Positions 15,260 through 22,345 of a DNA stretch of 32,175 bases are shown here, piece after piece. Each line of letters opens with the position of its first letter. Positions within the stretch are counted from its first letter, which is position 1. The translations under genes were made by a program, and so were the position numbers. Source of the stretch: Bacteroidota bacterium (lineage in GTDB: Bacteria > Bacteroidota > Bacteroidia > Chitinophagales > Chitinophagaceae); assembly GCA_013285905.1 (NCBI GenBank), contig JABDGU010000020.1, positions 1 through 32,175 on the forward strand, read 5' to 3'. Below the pieces are notes generated by a model. It ran no database searches, was not told the origin of the DNA, and saw only the letters and a program-made list of their open reading frames with translations.

Positions 15260-15292
15260 ATGCCCGGTCTTTTATTAGATCGGGCATTTTTT
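15260..15292. terminator. Terminator of phaB (ATGCCCG-core hairpin)
   Basis: ATGCCCGGTC pairs with GATCGGGCAT (10 bp, one G-T) around an 8-nt loop, followed by six T's that overlap the stop codon of the convergent gene. The core is shared with the hairpin cluster at 16718-16842. Confidence 0.88.
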
Positions 15293-15707
15293 AGTTCACA
15301 CTTGCATCGTCTGGCTTTGTCTCTTCCTTGATAACTACCTTCTTTTTAGGCGAAAGGAAATAGCCAATTACAGAACCAACAAAAACACAGAAGAATGCAT
15401 AGATCAACATGCCCGAATGCCCCGAATGAGCGATATGACTGAAATTTGCTATCACTCCCAAAGCGCCACCCGCAATGGCACCGCAAAAGCTAATGCCCAC
15501 ATTTTTTCTCTGCACTGGTTGAATGCGGTTCAATACATAAAACACCACCGCTGCAACCATAAAAGCACATGCCAGGCATATCAATGCAAGCAGCACCAGG
15601 AAAGCCATCAGATCACCGCTGGTAAAATTGCAGCTTTTGCATTGTTCTGCAACTGCGTATGGGCTAAGTACAAAAAGCAGTGAGCTCGCGAGTATGAGTT
15701 TTTTCAT
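15291..15707 (-). CDS. Small membrane protein of unknown function
   Basis: I do not recognise the family. The 138-residue product has an N-terminal signal-like segment (LILASSLLFVLSPYAVA), a CKSCNF motif just after it, and three membrane helices: about 34-62 (FLVLLALICLACAFMVAAVV), 72-92 (GISFCGAIAGGALGVIANF) and 98-118 (MLIYAFFCVFVGSVIGYFL). A charged cytoplasmic tail ends in KKKVVIKEETKPDD. The closely spaced CxxC after the signal could form a disulphide or bind metal. It lies 48 bp downstream of the lipoprotein gene at 15756-16625 on the same strand, so the two may be cotranscribed. Confidence 0.7.
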   Translation of the reverse strand: MKKLILASSLLFVLSPYAVAEQCKSCNFTSGDLMAFLVLLALICLACAFMVAAVVFYVLNRIQPVQRKNVGISFCGAIAGGALGVIANFSHIAHSGHSGMLIYAFFCVFVGSVIGYFLSPKKKVVIKEETKPDDASVN

Positions 15708-15755
15708 GAGAACTAAGGTATATACAAGAAATTAAACCTCAAACAGATTCCGAGC

Positions 15756-16625
15756 CTATTTCCCGTTCAGCCACCACAATTGCGGGTCTATCAGCAATTG
15801 GCAGTCTTGATCAGTTTTCCACCCTTTGCTTTCCAGTTCTTTGTCCCAGCAGGGCCGCCAGCCTTCGGCACCACCGGTATATAATTCTTCTATATGTTCA
15901 GGCGACCAGCTAACATAAGTCGTCTTTTTGCTGCCATATCTCGTGTAGCTTCCTGTATAGATAAAATTCCCCGGCCCTATTGCTCCTTCCCAATAACGCA
16001 TGTCGGCTATTATTTTTTGGCTACTGTCAACATACGTAAGGTAGAAATGCAGATTGCCCTGAAATTTTCCATTGCCTGCTTTGCTACTGTCTTCAAATAA
16101 GAAAAAGCTTGCGATGAATTCCAGGTTCTTTTCATCAAACTGGTGGTCTCTCATTGCCAAAAAATCCGGGTTGTCGGCAAAGTCGCAAGTATCTTTAGAG
16201 AACCAGTAGTTGCGGTCATATTTCTTTACTGTATCAATATGTATCCAACCCTTAAAATGTTTCACTTTCATTTTTATCATAGCGGCCCCTTCCACATCAT
16301 AAACAGCCCTGTCTGTTTTATTTAAGTCCACTCGCGTAAAAACCATCTGCATGCGCCACATAGTAGTATCAAAAATCCCGTATGCACCTGTCGAATCGTC
16401 TTTATCATTCAGCAAAAAACTATCAATATGATACGTATTGCAAAACCAATCTGTCGCTACCTTAAATGGTGCAGGTATTTCCATGTAAGTAGATGGACAG
16501 GGTCTGTAATGACTTCTGTCATAAGCCTTTTGGCTGGTATTGTTTGCCCCCTTACCATGGCAGGCACTTAAAAAAAACAGTATAACGACCGGTAAACGGT
16601 ATGCAAAAAATAAGCGGGGCCTCAT
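15756..16625 (-). CDS. Lipoprotein of unknown function
   Basis: A 289-residue predicted lipoprotein: the signal PVVILFFLSAC gives lipidated Cys22. The mature part is rich in aromatic residues (YDRSHYRPCPSTYMEIP near the start, DPQLWWLNGK at the end) and has several strand-like stretches. No known domain or catalytic motif is recognisable. Four cysteines remain after the lipid anchor region (for example RPCP, WFCN, KDTCD, WRPCW), which may form disulphides. The promoter region carries the unusual ATGCCCG hairpin cluster upstream. A small membrane protein gene follows on the same strand. Confidence 0.7.
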   Translation of the reverse strand: MRPRLFFAYRLPVVILFFLSACHGKGANNTSQKAYDRSHYRPCPSTYMEIPAPFKVATDWFCNTYHIDSFLLNDKDDSTGAYGIFDTTMWRMQMVFTRVDLNKTDRAVYDVEGAAMIKMKVKHFKGWIHIDTVKKYDRNYWFSKDTCDFADNPDFLAMRDHQFDEKNLEFIASFFLFEDSSKAGNGKFQGNLHFYLTYVDSSQKIIADMRYWEGAIGPGNFIYTGSYTRYGSKKTTYVSWSPEHIEELYTGGAEGWRPCWDKELESKGWKTDQDCQLLIDPQLWWLNGK

Positions 16626-16998
16626 GAATGGATAATTCTTTTTTATTAACTCTTAAATGGCCGGTTTATTATGTAATGTGAAGGAGCGGAAGGAAATAAA
16701 TATTTGTCCTGCGATGCAAAATGCCCGATGTCCGCTTTATTTTAAAAACTCGGGCATTTTAATGATAAGTAATTGATTATCAATTAAAACATCGGGCATT
16801 AAATGTCCGAAAATGCCCGATCTTGTACCCATACGGGCATTTTTTCGGCTGCCTGATAAAGGGTTTTAAAGAGCTATAAAAACTCAGCAAAGAATGCTTC
16901 GAATTTTGCCCTAAAGATACAATCTGGAGAGGGGCGAATCCAAATTTATTTTGTTAATGACAAGCCTATTTTCCCCTGGTATGACTAGTATTTACATG
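16626..16998. repeat. Intergenic region with clustered ATGCCCG-core hairpins
   Basis: No gene is supported in this 373-nt gap. Copies of one core occur in both orientations: AAATGCCCGA (16719-16728), TCGGGCATTTT (16750-16760), ATCGGGCATT (16791-16800), AATGCCCGAT (16812-16821) and CGGGCATTTTTT (16834-16845). The first two form an 11-bp perfect hairpin. The third and fourth form a 10-bp hairpin, while the fourth can instead pair with the fifth (9 bp), giving mutually exclusive structures. A small hairpin TGATAA/TTATCA lies at 16763-16782. At least one should terminate the minus-strand gene that ends at 16999. Confidence 0.75.
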
Positions 16999-17628
16999 CT
17001 AATAAATCTTATCCACCAGCAATTCTCCATCATGACCAACTGCCTTCATGTTCTTTTCAGTATGAAGGCGCTTAACGAGTATACTAGCATCTTCCTCCAT
17101 CCCTTTTTCCCGGTAATAGTATGCAAGTTGAAACACGGCCAAAGGGCCAACCTGGGCACCATCAAGATAGTAGCATGTGTAGAAGCGTTCGATACAGTCT
17201 TTTAGCAACCGTTCTCTTTCCTGGCCTGATTCCTGTTGGGCGCGATAAAGCTGCGCACATCCGGCTCGGTTAAGTTGCGGATATTCTGCAACTACGCTGT
17301 CAAGCAGTACCTTAGAATCATCTGTCGAGAGAATTTGCGCAGCTTTCTGATATAATTTTTCTGCCTTTTCGATGTCCCTTGGTTCAAATTTCGCCCTCTC
17401 TGACTCAACATGTTGCCTGGCCGCCTGCATCATCTCTTTCGCCTCAGGTGTTGTTTGTCCTTTCGCAACTAGAGCCTCCATTTTTGCCATCTGCTTTTCA
17501 AGCTTTTCCACCCTTTGCTCAAGTTCTCTTACTTTATCCTGATCCTGCGCCGAGGCGGGCATAAATAAACTGACAGCAAGGGTAGTAAGGAGGAGTGCTT
17601 GTATAGCTTGTCTATTATACATGAACAT
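16999..17628 (-). CDS. Periplasmic coiled-coil/TPR-like protein
   Basis: A 209-residue exported protein without a firm family. After a signal peptide (ALLLTTLAVSLFMPASAQ) comes a heptad-like coiled coil (about residues 31-65, VRELEQRVEKLEKQMAKMEA). A helical region follows that looks like two or three TPR-like helix pairs (EKAEKLYQKAAQIL, VGPLAVFQLAYYYREKGMEEDA). This arrangement recalls YbgF/CpoB-type periplasmic proteins, but the likeness is loose and the length is short. A start at the ATG at 17622 (MYNRQ) is equally possible. It is divergent from the hydrolase gene at 17820, with 191 bp between. Confidence 0.68.
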   Translation of the reverse strand: MFMYNRQAIQALLLTTLAVSLFMPASAQDQDKVRELEQRVEKLEKQMAKMEALVAKGQTTPEAKEMMQAARQHVESERAKFEPRDIEKAEKLYQKAAQILSTDDSKVLLDSVVAEYPQLNRAGCAQLYRAQQESGQERERLLKDCIERFYTCYYLDGAQVGPLAVFQLAYYYREKGMEEDASILVKRLHTEKNMKAVGHDGELLVDKIY

Positions 17629-17819
17629 TTAAGGTTATTTCAAAATTAGGGGTATCCTTTTATCTACCAAAATATATTTGTCCGAAAATAACCCGGAATT
17701 TGTCCTTTCCCCTTCGGGTACATGTCGCTTTTTTTCAAGAGCTTCTCCCATATGTTCTGAGCTCTACATGAAAAATCAAAGGATAATATTTAGATTAGTC
17801 ATTCCTAAACCAAGAAAGC

Positions 17820-18755
17820 ATGAAACAATTACCGCTCATTTTATTATTCCTTTTGGGAGCTAATACAGCATTTCCACAGTCTGTAAAAAAAATAATTGTT
17901 AATGAAAAGGACAGCATCAGTGGCTACTACCTGGCAGTAGAACCAAAACTTCAGCCAGGTGATTCTATTCAAGGCGTGCTGGTTTTGCTGTCAGGATTCA
18001 GCCAGCATGCAGAAAGCATTTTTCCTGAAACAAAACTACCTAATGTGGCCTATGCCAATAATATATTGACTATTTGTTTCGCTGCCGGCTTCAAATTATA
18101 TGCAGACCCTAAAGTGCAGGCTGAGATAACGGCTATCCTAAAAGATGTAATTGCACGATACAAAGTGCGGGCTGACAAATTTATTTTCGGCGGCTATTCT
18201 GCTGGTGGTACCATTGCATTAAGATATACAGAACTTTGCAACCAATACCCTTCCAGGTTTCCTGTCAGGCCAAAGGGCGTTTTCTTGGTCGACTCGCCGA
18301 TAGATATTTTTACCCTTTGGGATAACGAAGAGGAAGCCATCAGGCAAAATTTTTCCGAGGCCGCGGTAGAAGAGGCAAAAGAAGCCATATACAGAATGCA
18401 AAGTCAGTACGGCATACCTGCTGAAAACATTGAAAAATATAGTCTGGTCAGCCCTTTCTGCATGAACAAAGCATACGGAGAAAATGAAAAATATTTATCG
18501 CATACGGCTGTAAGAACTTATCACGACGTGGACATTGCATGGAGAATAGTAAACCGCAGGCAAACCGTAAGGAATGCCAATTTTTTAGTTACCGCAGAAC
18601 TCATCAACCGCTTAATGATATTGGGAAATGACAAGGCCGAGTTTATACAATGTGCCGGGAAAGCTCACCGGAGCAATGGTATGAGGCATCCGCATTCCTG
18701 GTCTGTGGTGGAGGAAGTGGAATGCCTGCAATGGATGAAGGGATTACTCGGCTGA
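17820..18755 (+). CDS. Exported alpha/beta hydrolase
   Basis: A 311-residue protein with a signal peptide (LPLILLFLLGANTAFPQ) and an alpha/beta-hydrolase core. The nucleophile elbow is GGYSAGG with S127. The region VLVLLSGFSQHAES (53-66) fits the oxyanion strand, and a C-terminal histidine in RHPHSWS (H290 or H292) is the likely catalytic base. The acid is not certain; D in ILGND or AGKAH-adjacent residues are candidates. The substrate is unknown: carboxylesterase, peptidase and lipase activities are all open. It lies 35 bp upstream of the TPR-Arr gene on the same strand, so cotranscription is likely, but no functional link is obvious. Confidence 0.8.
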   Translation: MKQLPLILLFLLGANTAFPQSVKKIIVNEKDSISGYYLAVEPKLQPGDSIQGVLVLLSGFSQHAESIFPETKLPNVAYANNILTICFAAGFKLYADPKVQAEITAILKDVIARYKVRADKFIFGGYSAGGTIALRYTELCNQYPSRFPVRPKGVFLVDSPIDIFTLWDNEEEAIRQNFSEAAVEEAKEAIYRMQSQYGIPAENIEKYSLVSPFCMNKAYGENEKYLSHTAVRTYHDVDIAWRIVNRRQTVRNANFLVTAELINRLMILGNDKAEFIQCAGKAHRSNGMRHPHSWSVVEEVECLQWMKGLLG

Positions 18756-18790
18756 GATTTATATTTGATTAACTGACAAATAATTTGAAA

Positions 18791-19534
18791 ATGGAATTCA
18801 GCCCAAACAACATCGTTGTTAAACTTTGTATTCAAGGTATGGACATGGAGGAAAAAGGCAAACCTGGAGAAGCAGGCGAACTCTTTCTCCGGGCCTGGAA
18901 CGAAGCCACAGACGACTTTGAGAAATTTATTGCTGCCTGGTACGTAGCACGAAGTCAAAAAAATACGTCTGACAAATTGAAATGGCACGAAACAGCTTTG
19001 CACTTGGCATTAAGCATAAATAGCGAAGCTCTTACGGCCGCTTTTGCTCCCCTGTATGTAAACATTGCCAAATGCTATGAAGACCTGGGCGACCTTGACA
19101 AGGCAAAAAAGAATCACGAACTAGCGATCTCCTTCGCTGATAACCCTTCCGACAAGGGCCCCTTTTATCACGGAACAAGAGCGGATCTGCAGCCCGGCGA
19201 TTTGCTCAGCCCGGGGCGCATTTCTAATTACGAGTCAGAACTACAGATGAATCACATTTATTTCACTGCCATGGTCAATGGGGCCGGGCTTGCTGCTGCA
19301 TTGGCAAAAGGTGAAGGACCGGAACGTGTTTATATAGTTGAGCCTACAGGCCATTTTGAAAATGACCCGAACGTGACTAATAAAAAATTTCCGGGAAACC
19401 CGACGCGTTCCTATCGAACCCATGAGCCTTTGAAGATCGTTGGTGAAATAACAGATTGGCAGAGGCTAAGTCCTGAAGAGCTACAAAAATGGCGCGAAAG
19501 ATTGGCCAATAACAAGGGGAAAATTATTAATTAA
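18791..19534 (+). CDS. TPR-Arr fusion: rifampin ADP-ribosyltransferase-like protein
   Basis: A 247-residue cytoplasmic protein with two parts. Residues 1-118 are helical and TPR-like (VKLCIQGMDMEEKGKPGEAG, LYVNIAKCYEDLGDLDKAKK). Residues 124-225 match Arr, the enzyme that inactivates rifampin by ADP-ribosylation: FYHGTRADLQPGDLL with H127, NHIYFTA with Y157, VYIVEPTGHFENDPN with D192, and KKFPGNPTRSYRT then IVGEITDW. The three residues correspond to the His/Tyr/Asp set of Mycobacterium Arr. Classical Arr is about 140 aa, so the N-terminal extension is the notable feature. The ATG at 18791 is preferred over an in-frame TTG at 18785. Activity on rifampin rather than a cellular substrate is an inference from family membership. 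Confidence 0.88.
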   Translation: MEFSPNNIVVKLCIQGMDMEEKGKPGEAGELFLRAWNEATDDFEKFIAAWYVARSQKNTSDKLKWHETALHLALSINSEALTAAFAPLYVNIAKCYEDLGDLDKAKKNHELAISFADNPSDKGPFYHGTRADLQPGDLLSPGRISNYESELQMNHIYFTAMVNGAGLAAALAKGEGPERVYIVEPTGHFENDPNVTNKKFPGNPTRSYRTHEPLKIVGEITDWQRLSPEELQKWRERLANNKGKIIN

Positions 19535-19580
19535 TTTCCTGGTGCAAATACATTTACAATGCGTTATCCAAAAAACCGGA

Positions 19581-20210
19581 TCAATATATCCCAAACGAAA
19601 TGCCGACAGCTAAAATCGGGCCTTGCTGAATACTTGAGCCTAACCTGCTTATAGCATCTTCGCTGAGGGGGTCTCCTGAGAGCTGCGTAATTTTATCGCC
19701 GCCATTTATAGGGGTTGACCATCCCGACTCTACATAGAACCTGTTATATTTTTTACCGATATCCCAATATTTATAGACCATAAATAACACGTTTGTCTGT
19801 GGATTCTTATTATACAATATCGATTCATTGTTTCCGTATATCGTTTCCAGGCTGTGCTGGTCATGATTCAGTCCTGTACAGTAGGCTAATCCTACACCAA
19901 TTGCAAAACCACGATGACAAGGCTTTGTATAATACTTGACCCCGGCATATAGTTTTGTATTCCAGGTGCCGGCCCCCGGCCCTGCCTCTACAGACACATA
20001 TTTACTTACAGGTACATCAAAACTAAAACCTATAAGAGCTGTATTATTATTAATGCCGGTGCTTGTCGTTATATACATGGTCGGGCACTTGTCCGGCCTT
20101 ACTATTGTTTTTCTTGCTACAGTGTCATTTTCATCTGAAATGTTTTTCTCCTGGGCCTGCACATGCATCCCAATCATTCCCATTAATACTGTTAGCGCTA
20201 TCTTTTTCAT
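19581..20210 (-). CDS. Outer-membrane-like protein (paralogue of 12470-13075)
   Basis: A 209-residue exported protein of unknown function, with signal peptide KKIALTVLMGMIGMHVQAQ. The mature part repeats the plan of the protein at 12470: MYITTSTGINNNTALIGFSF, VSVEAGPGAGTWNTKLYAG, GFAIGVGLAYCTGLN, FMVYKYWDIG and RFYVESGWSTPI, ending in ILAVGISFGIY, a C-terminal strand of barrel type. I use the ATG at 20210 because it opens straight into the signal peptide; the longer frame adds 19 polar residues. The two paralogues are about 6.5 kb apart and on opposite strands, so this is not a recent tandem duplication. It converges with the TPR-Arr gene. Confidence 0.72.
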   Translation of the reverse strand: MKKIALTVLMGMIGMHVQAQEKNISDENDTVARKTIVRPDKCPTMYITTSTGINNNTALIGFSFDVPVSKYVSVEAGPGAGTWNTKLYAGVKYYTKPCHRGFAIGVGLAYCTGLNHDQHSLETIYGNNESILYNKNPQTNVLFMVYKYWDIGKKYNRFYVESGWSTPINGGDKITQLSGDPLSEDAISRLGSSIQQGPILAVGISFGIY

Positions 20211-20350
20211 ATTTATGGCGTATCCCGTTCTTTGATACTTACCAAAAATATCTGTTTTATTTTGCACATCATAATGGAAACAGCCTAATGATTAAGATTT
20301 TTTCCAAATCCCTCAATAAGCTGTCCAATAAATCCTAAACTACAGGCAGA

Positions 20351-20800
20351 CTATTTAGTAGGCGCTCTGAAAACACCCTTCCCTGTACTTAAATAAGAAA
20401 ATAAACTTGTTTTGATCCAGTGTGTCCAGCCTGATTCACAATCCTTGTAGCACTCCACGTTTGGCGTAAGGCCATCATGAGTAAAACTCACAGTAGTTTC
20501 ACCATGGTTTTCAGAGAGCTCAAAAATCAATTTGGTATTAGCCCACTCCCTTTTATCTGTGAACCATGGCATATTACAATCTGTAACTAACCAGGCTAGT
20601 CTTTTATTGGGAACTAATTCCGCTACTGTAAAGTTGAAGAAAGAGTCCCCACTCATTTTTACGGTAAATGTGTCATTTGGTTTCTCAGCGCTTCCTGTAA
20701 AGTTTACTCCCCACCATTCGGGTATATTGCTGATCTTCTTGATAGCCTCACTTGGGCTGATTTTTGCAGAGATACTGCTCTGATAATTTTGATTTTCCAT
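20351..20800 (-). CDS. SRPBCC (START-like) domain protein
   Basis: A 149-residue single-domain protein of the SRPBCC superfamily, related to the AHSA1-like proteins upstream in the same operon. Typical features are the N-terminal strand and helix ISAKISPSEAIKKISNIPEWW, then FTVAELVPNKRLAWLV, and the C-terminal WTHWIKTSLFSYLSTGKG helix that closes the hydrophobic cavity. Such proteins bind small hydrophobic ligands, but the ligand is unknown. It is last in the four-gene operon started by the promoter at 22032-22063, 23 bp after the preceding gene. Confidence 0.82.
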   Translation of the reverse strand: MENQNYQSSISAKISPSEAIKKISNIPEWWGVNFTGSAEKPNDTFTVKMSGDSFFNFTVAELVPNKRLAWLVTDCNMPWFTDKREWANTKLIFELSENHGETTVSFTHDGLTPNVECYKDCESGWTHWIKTSLFSYLSTGKGVFRAPTK

Positions 20801-20823
20801 TTTGTTTGGTTTTTATTTTGTTA

Positions 20824-21246
20824 TCAATTTTTTGTCACACTCAATGAATTTGAAAATTTCTCTAAGCATTCGGTCCAGCCATTGTTGTGAGCTATATAAT
20901 CCTCCTGCAGCTTAAACCCGCTATGCTCCAATTGCAGTTCAGTACCATTGTTTTTTTCTAATAGTGTCCATACCACAACAGAGTCAACGGTCCTGTCTAT
21001 ATTCCCTTTTGAATGTTTCCAGGAATAGGAGAGCTTTTGCAGCGGAATAATCTCTAAAACTTCACAATAAGTGATCTGATTTTCGCAATTTTCCGGGTCG
21101 CTTGAGAATTGAAATTTGTGCCCTGCGACAGGAAGAAAATTATTCTTCGTCAGCCATTGTTCGATCAGTTCCGGCTTGGTGAGATAATCCCAAACGTCTT
21201 GCAGCGGGCGCGAAAGGAAAATAGTTTGTTTTACGTCCTTTACCAT
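20824..21246 (-). CDS. AHSA1-like SRPBCC protein
   Basis: A 140-residue START-like protein of the AHSA1 (activator of Hsp90 ATPase homologue 1-like) family: VKQTIFLSRPLQDVWDYLTK at the start, the ELIEQWLTKNNF loop, VLEIIPLQKLSYSW in the middle, and GWTECLEKFSNSL as the closing helix. It is a close relative of the protein encoded at 21575-22009, with the same order of motifs, so one is probably a duplicate of the other with the ArsR gene left between them. It starts 5 bp after the ArsR gene stop and is translationally close to it. The bacterial function is unknown and is usually tied to an adjacent ArsR repressor. Confidence 0.85.
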   Translation of the reverse strand: MVKDVKQTIFLSRPLQDVWDYLTKPELIEQWLTKNNFLPVAGHKFQFSSDPENCENQITYCEVLEIIPLQKLSYSWKHSKGNIDRTVDSVVVWTLLEKNNGTELQLEHSGFKLQEDYIAHNNGWTECLEKFSNSLSVTKN

Positions 21247-21251
21247 AATTA

Positions 21252-21578
21252 TCAGTTTTTCTTTGGTTTGTTATTTAACAGCTCTTCCAATTTCTTAAGT
21301 TTCGTACTCCAGAATTTATCAAAGAAGTCTATCCATTCCTGCAGCTTGTTAAACCCGTCTTGCTTCAGCGTGCAATACCTTTCCCTGCCTATATCTTCTA
21401 TTGCAATAAATCCTGCCACATAAAGCACCTTAATATGTTTCGATACCGCTGGCCGGCTCATGTCAAAATTTTCCGCCAGTGCGTTAATACTCATGCTGTC
21501 TTTCGACAATAGGTGCAGTATCTGTCTCCTGCTCGGGTCTGCTATGGCCTGGAATGCATCTAATTGTTGTTGGCTCAT
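21252..21578 (-). CDS. ArsR-family winged-helix repressor
   Basis: A 108-residue ArsR/SmtB-fold regulator: AIADPSRRQILHLLSKDSMS (about 11-30), INALAENFDMSRPAVSKHIKVLYVAGFI as helix-turn-helix and recognition helix (31-58), and the wing around EDIGRERYCTL. The metal-binding cysteine motif of classical ArsR (ELCVCD) is absent, so it probably senses something other than a metal, perhaps a ligand held by the neighbouring SRPBCC proteins. Its start overlaps the preceding gene by 4 bp (ATGA), which implies translational coupling. The two GTAACT/AGTTAC palindromes at the operon promoter are the obvious candidate operators, which would make this gene autoregulated. It is second in the operon rather than first. 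Confidence 0.93.
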   Translation of the reverse strand: MSQQQLDAFQAIADPSRRQILHLLSKDSMSINALAENFDMSRPAVSKHIKVLYVAGFIAIEDIGRERYCTLKQDGFNKLQEWIDFFDKFWSTKLKKLEELLNNKPKKN

Positions 21579-22009
21579 TTCTGTGTGGTGTTTAGTAAAG
21601 CTGCGATCTTATTCATATTCTGAATCCACCCGTTGTTCATTGCTGTGAACATAATAATGTTTACTTCTTTAAAACCGCTATGCAGCAGCTGCAATTCCGT
21701 ACCATTATCTTTGGCAACGAGCGTCCATTCTACAAGTGATTCTAAGGTGGTATTCCCCTTCATGTCTTCACTCGTCCATGAGTAAGCAATACGCTTAAAT
21801 GGCATTATCTCCGACACTTTGCAATTGATGATGCCATTCCAATCCATTTCGGGAATCGGTTTTGATCTGAACTGGAAGCGATGACCAACAATAGGCTGAA
21901 AGTCATTTTTCATCAGCCACTGGTCCATCAGTTCTGCCTTGGTTAAATACTCCCATACATCCTGCGGTGGGTGCGCGTAGAAAATTGTGTGTTTGATCTC
22001 TTTAGACAT
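21575..22009 (-). CDS. AHSA1-like SRPBCC protein, first gene of the ArsR operon
   Basis: A 144-residue START-like protein with KHTIFYAHPPQDVWEYLTKA (6-25), ELMDQWLMKNDF, VSEIMPFKRIAYSW and the closing helix GWIQNMNKIAALL. It resembles the protein at 20824-21246 through its full length. As first gene it follows the promoter with nested palindromes directly, and its stop overlaps the ArsR start (ATGA). The likely role is binding a hydrophobic small molecule under ArsR control; neither the ligand nor any enzymatic activity can be read from the sequence. Confidence 0.86.
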   Translation of the reverse strand: MSKEIKHTIFYAHPPQDVWEYLTKAELMDQWLMKNDFQPIVGHRFQFRSKPIPEMDWNGIINCKVSEIMPFKRIAYSWTSEDMKGNTTLESLVEWTLVAKDNGTELQLLHSGFKEVNIIMFTAMNNGWIQNMNKIAALLNTTQK

Positions 22010-22015
22010 AATGCG

Positions 22016-22063
22016 TAACTTTTTAGTTACACAAACGTACGTGTAACTTTTTAGTTACGCAAA
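22016..22063 (-). promoter_or_regulatory. ArsR-operon promoter with two palindromic operators
   Basis: On the minus strand TTTG (22063-22060), a 20-nt spacer and TACGTTTG (22039-22032) form a consensus Bacteroidota promoter. One palindrome, GTAACT-N4-AGTTAC (22043-22058), fills the spacer. A second, GTAACT-N3-AGTTAC (22016-22030), covers the expected start of transcription. The outer arms extend to GCGTAAC and GTTACGC, and the inner arms pair as GTTACAC/GTGTAAC. Binding by the ArsR protein would block RNA polymerase directly. Confidence 0.82.
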
Positions 22064-22200
22064 TATTTTTCAAACTTTTTTTTAAAATTTCATTTTTAAT
22101 AAAACAGAGGGCAAATCAGGCGAAAATTTGTCTCGTAAAACAGATGCCGAAATAGTCTATTCACTGCTGAGGTCAATTGTACCGGAACTCCTGTTTGCCA

Positions 22201-22268
22201 CATTCATCACATTCATCACATTCATCACATTCATCACATTCATCACATTCATCACATTCATCACATTC
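22201..22268. repeat. 9-bp tandem repeat (CATTCATCA) upstream of lepA
   Basis: Seven perfect units of CATTCATCA run from 22201 to 22263, followed by a partial CATTC. There are no spacers, so this is a minisatellite and not a CRISPR array. It lies 56 bp before the lepA -7 box. Confidence 0.95.
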
Positions 22269-22323
22269 CCACATTTTCAAATTGCCACATTTGCACATTG
22301 AACCATCCGCCCATTAAATTCCC

Positions 22324-22331
22324 TACCTTTG
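22324..22331 (+). promoter_or_regulatory. -7 element of lepA
   Basis: TACCTTTG is an exact TAnnTTTG, 14 nt before the lepA start codon. ATTG at 22297 is a possible -33 box, a little far at 23 nt. Confidence 0.6.
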
Positions 22332-22345
22332 CGCCTCTCGTTTTT

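Noticed and set aside
18785-18790. TTG start for the TPR-Arr gene
   Set aside because: An ATG two codons downstream gives the expected N-terminus.
22201-22268. Possible CRISPR array
   Set aside because: Units are 9 bp and directly adjacent with no spacers, and there are no cas genes; it is a minisatellite.
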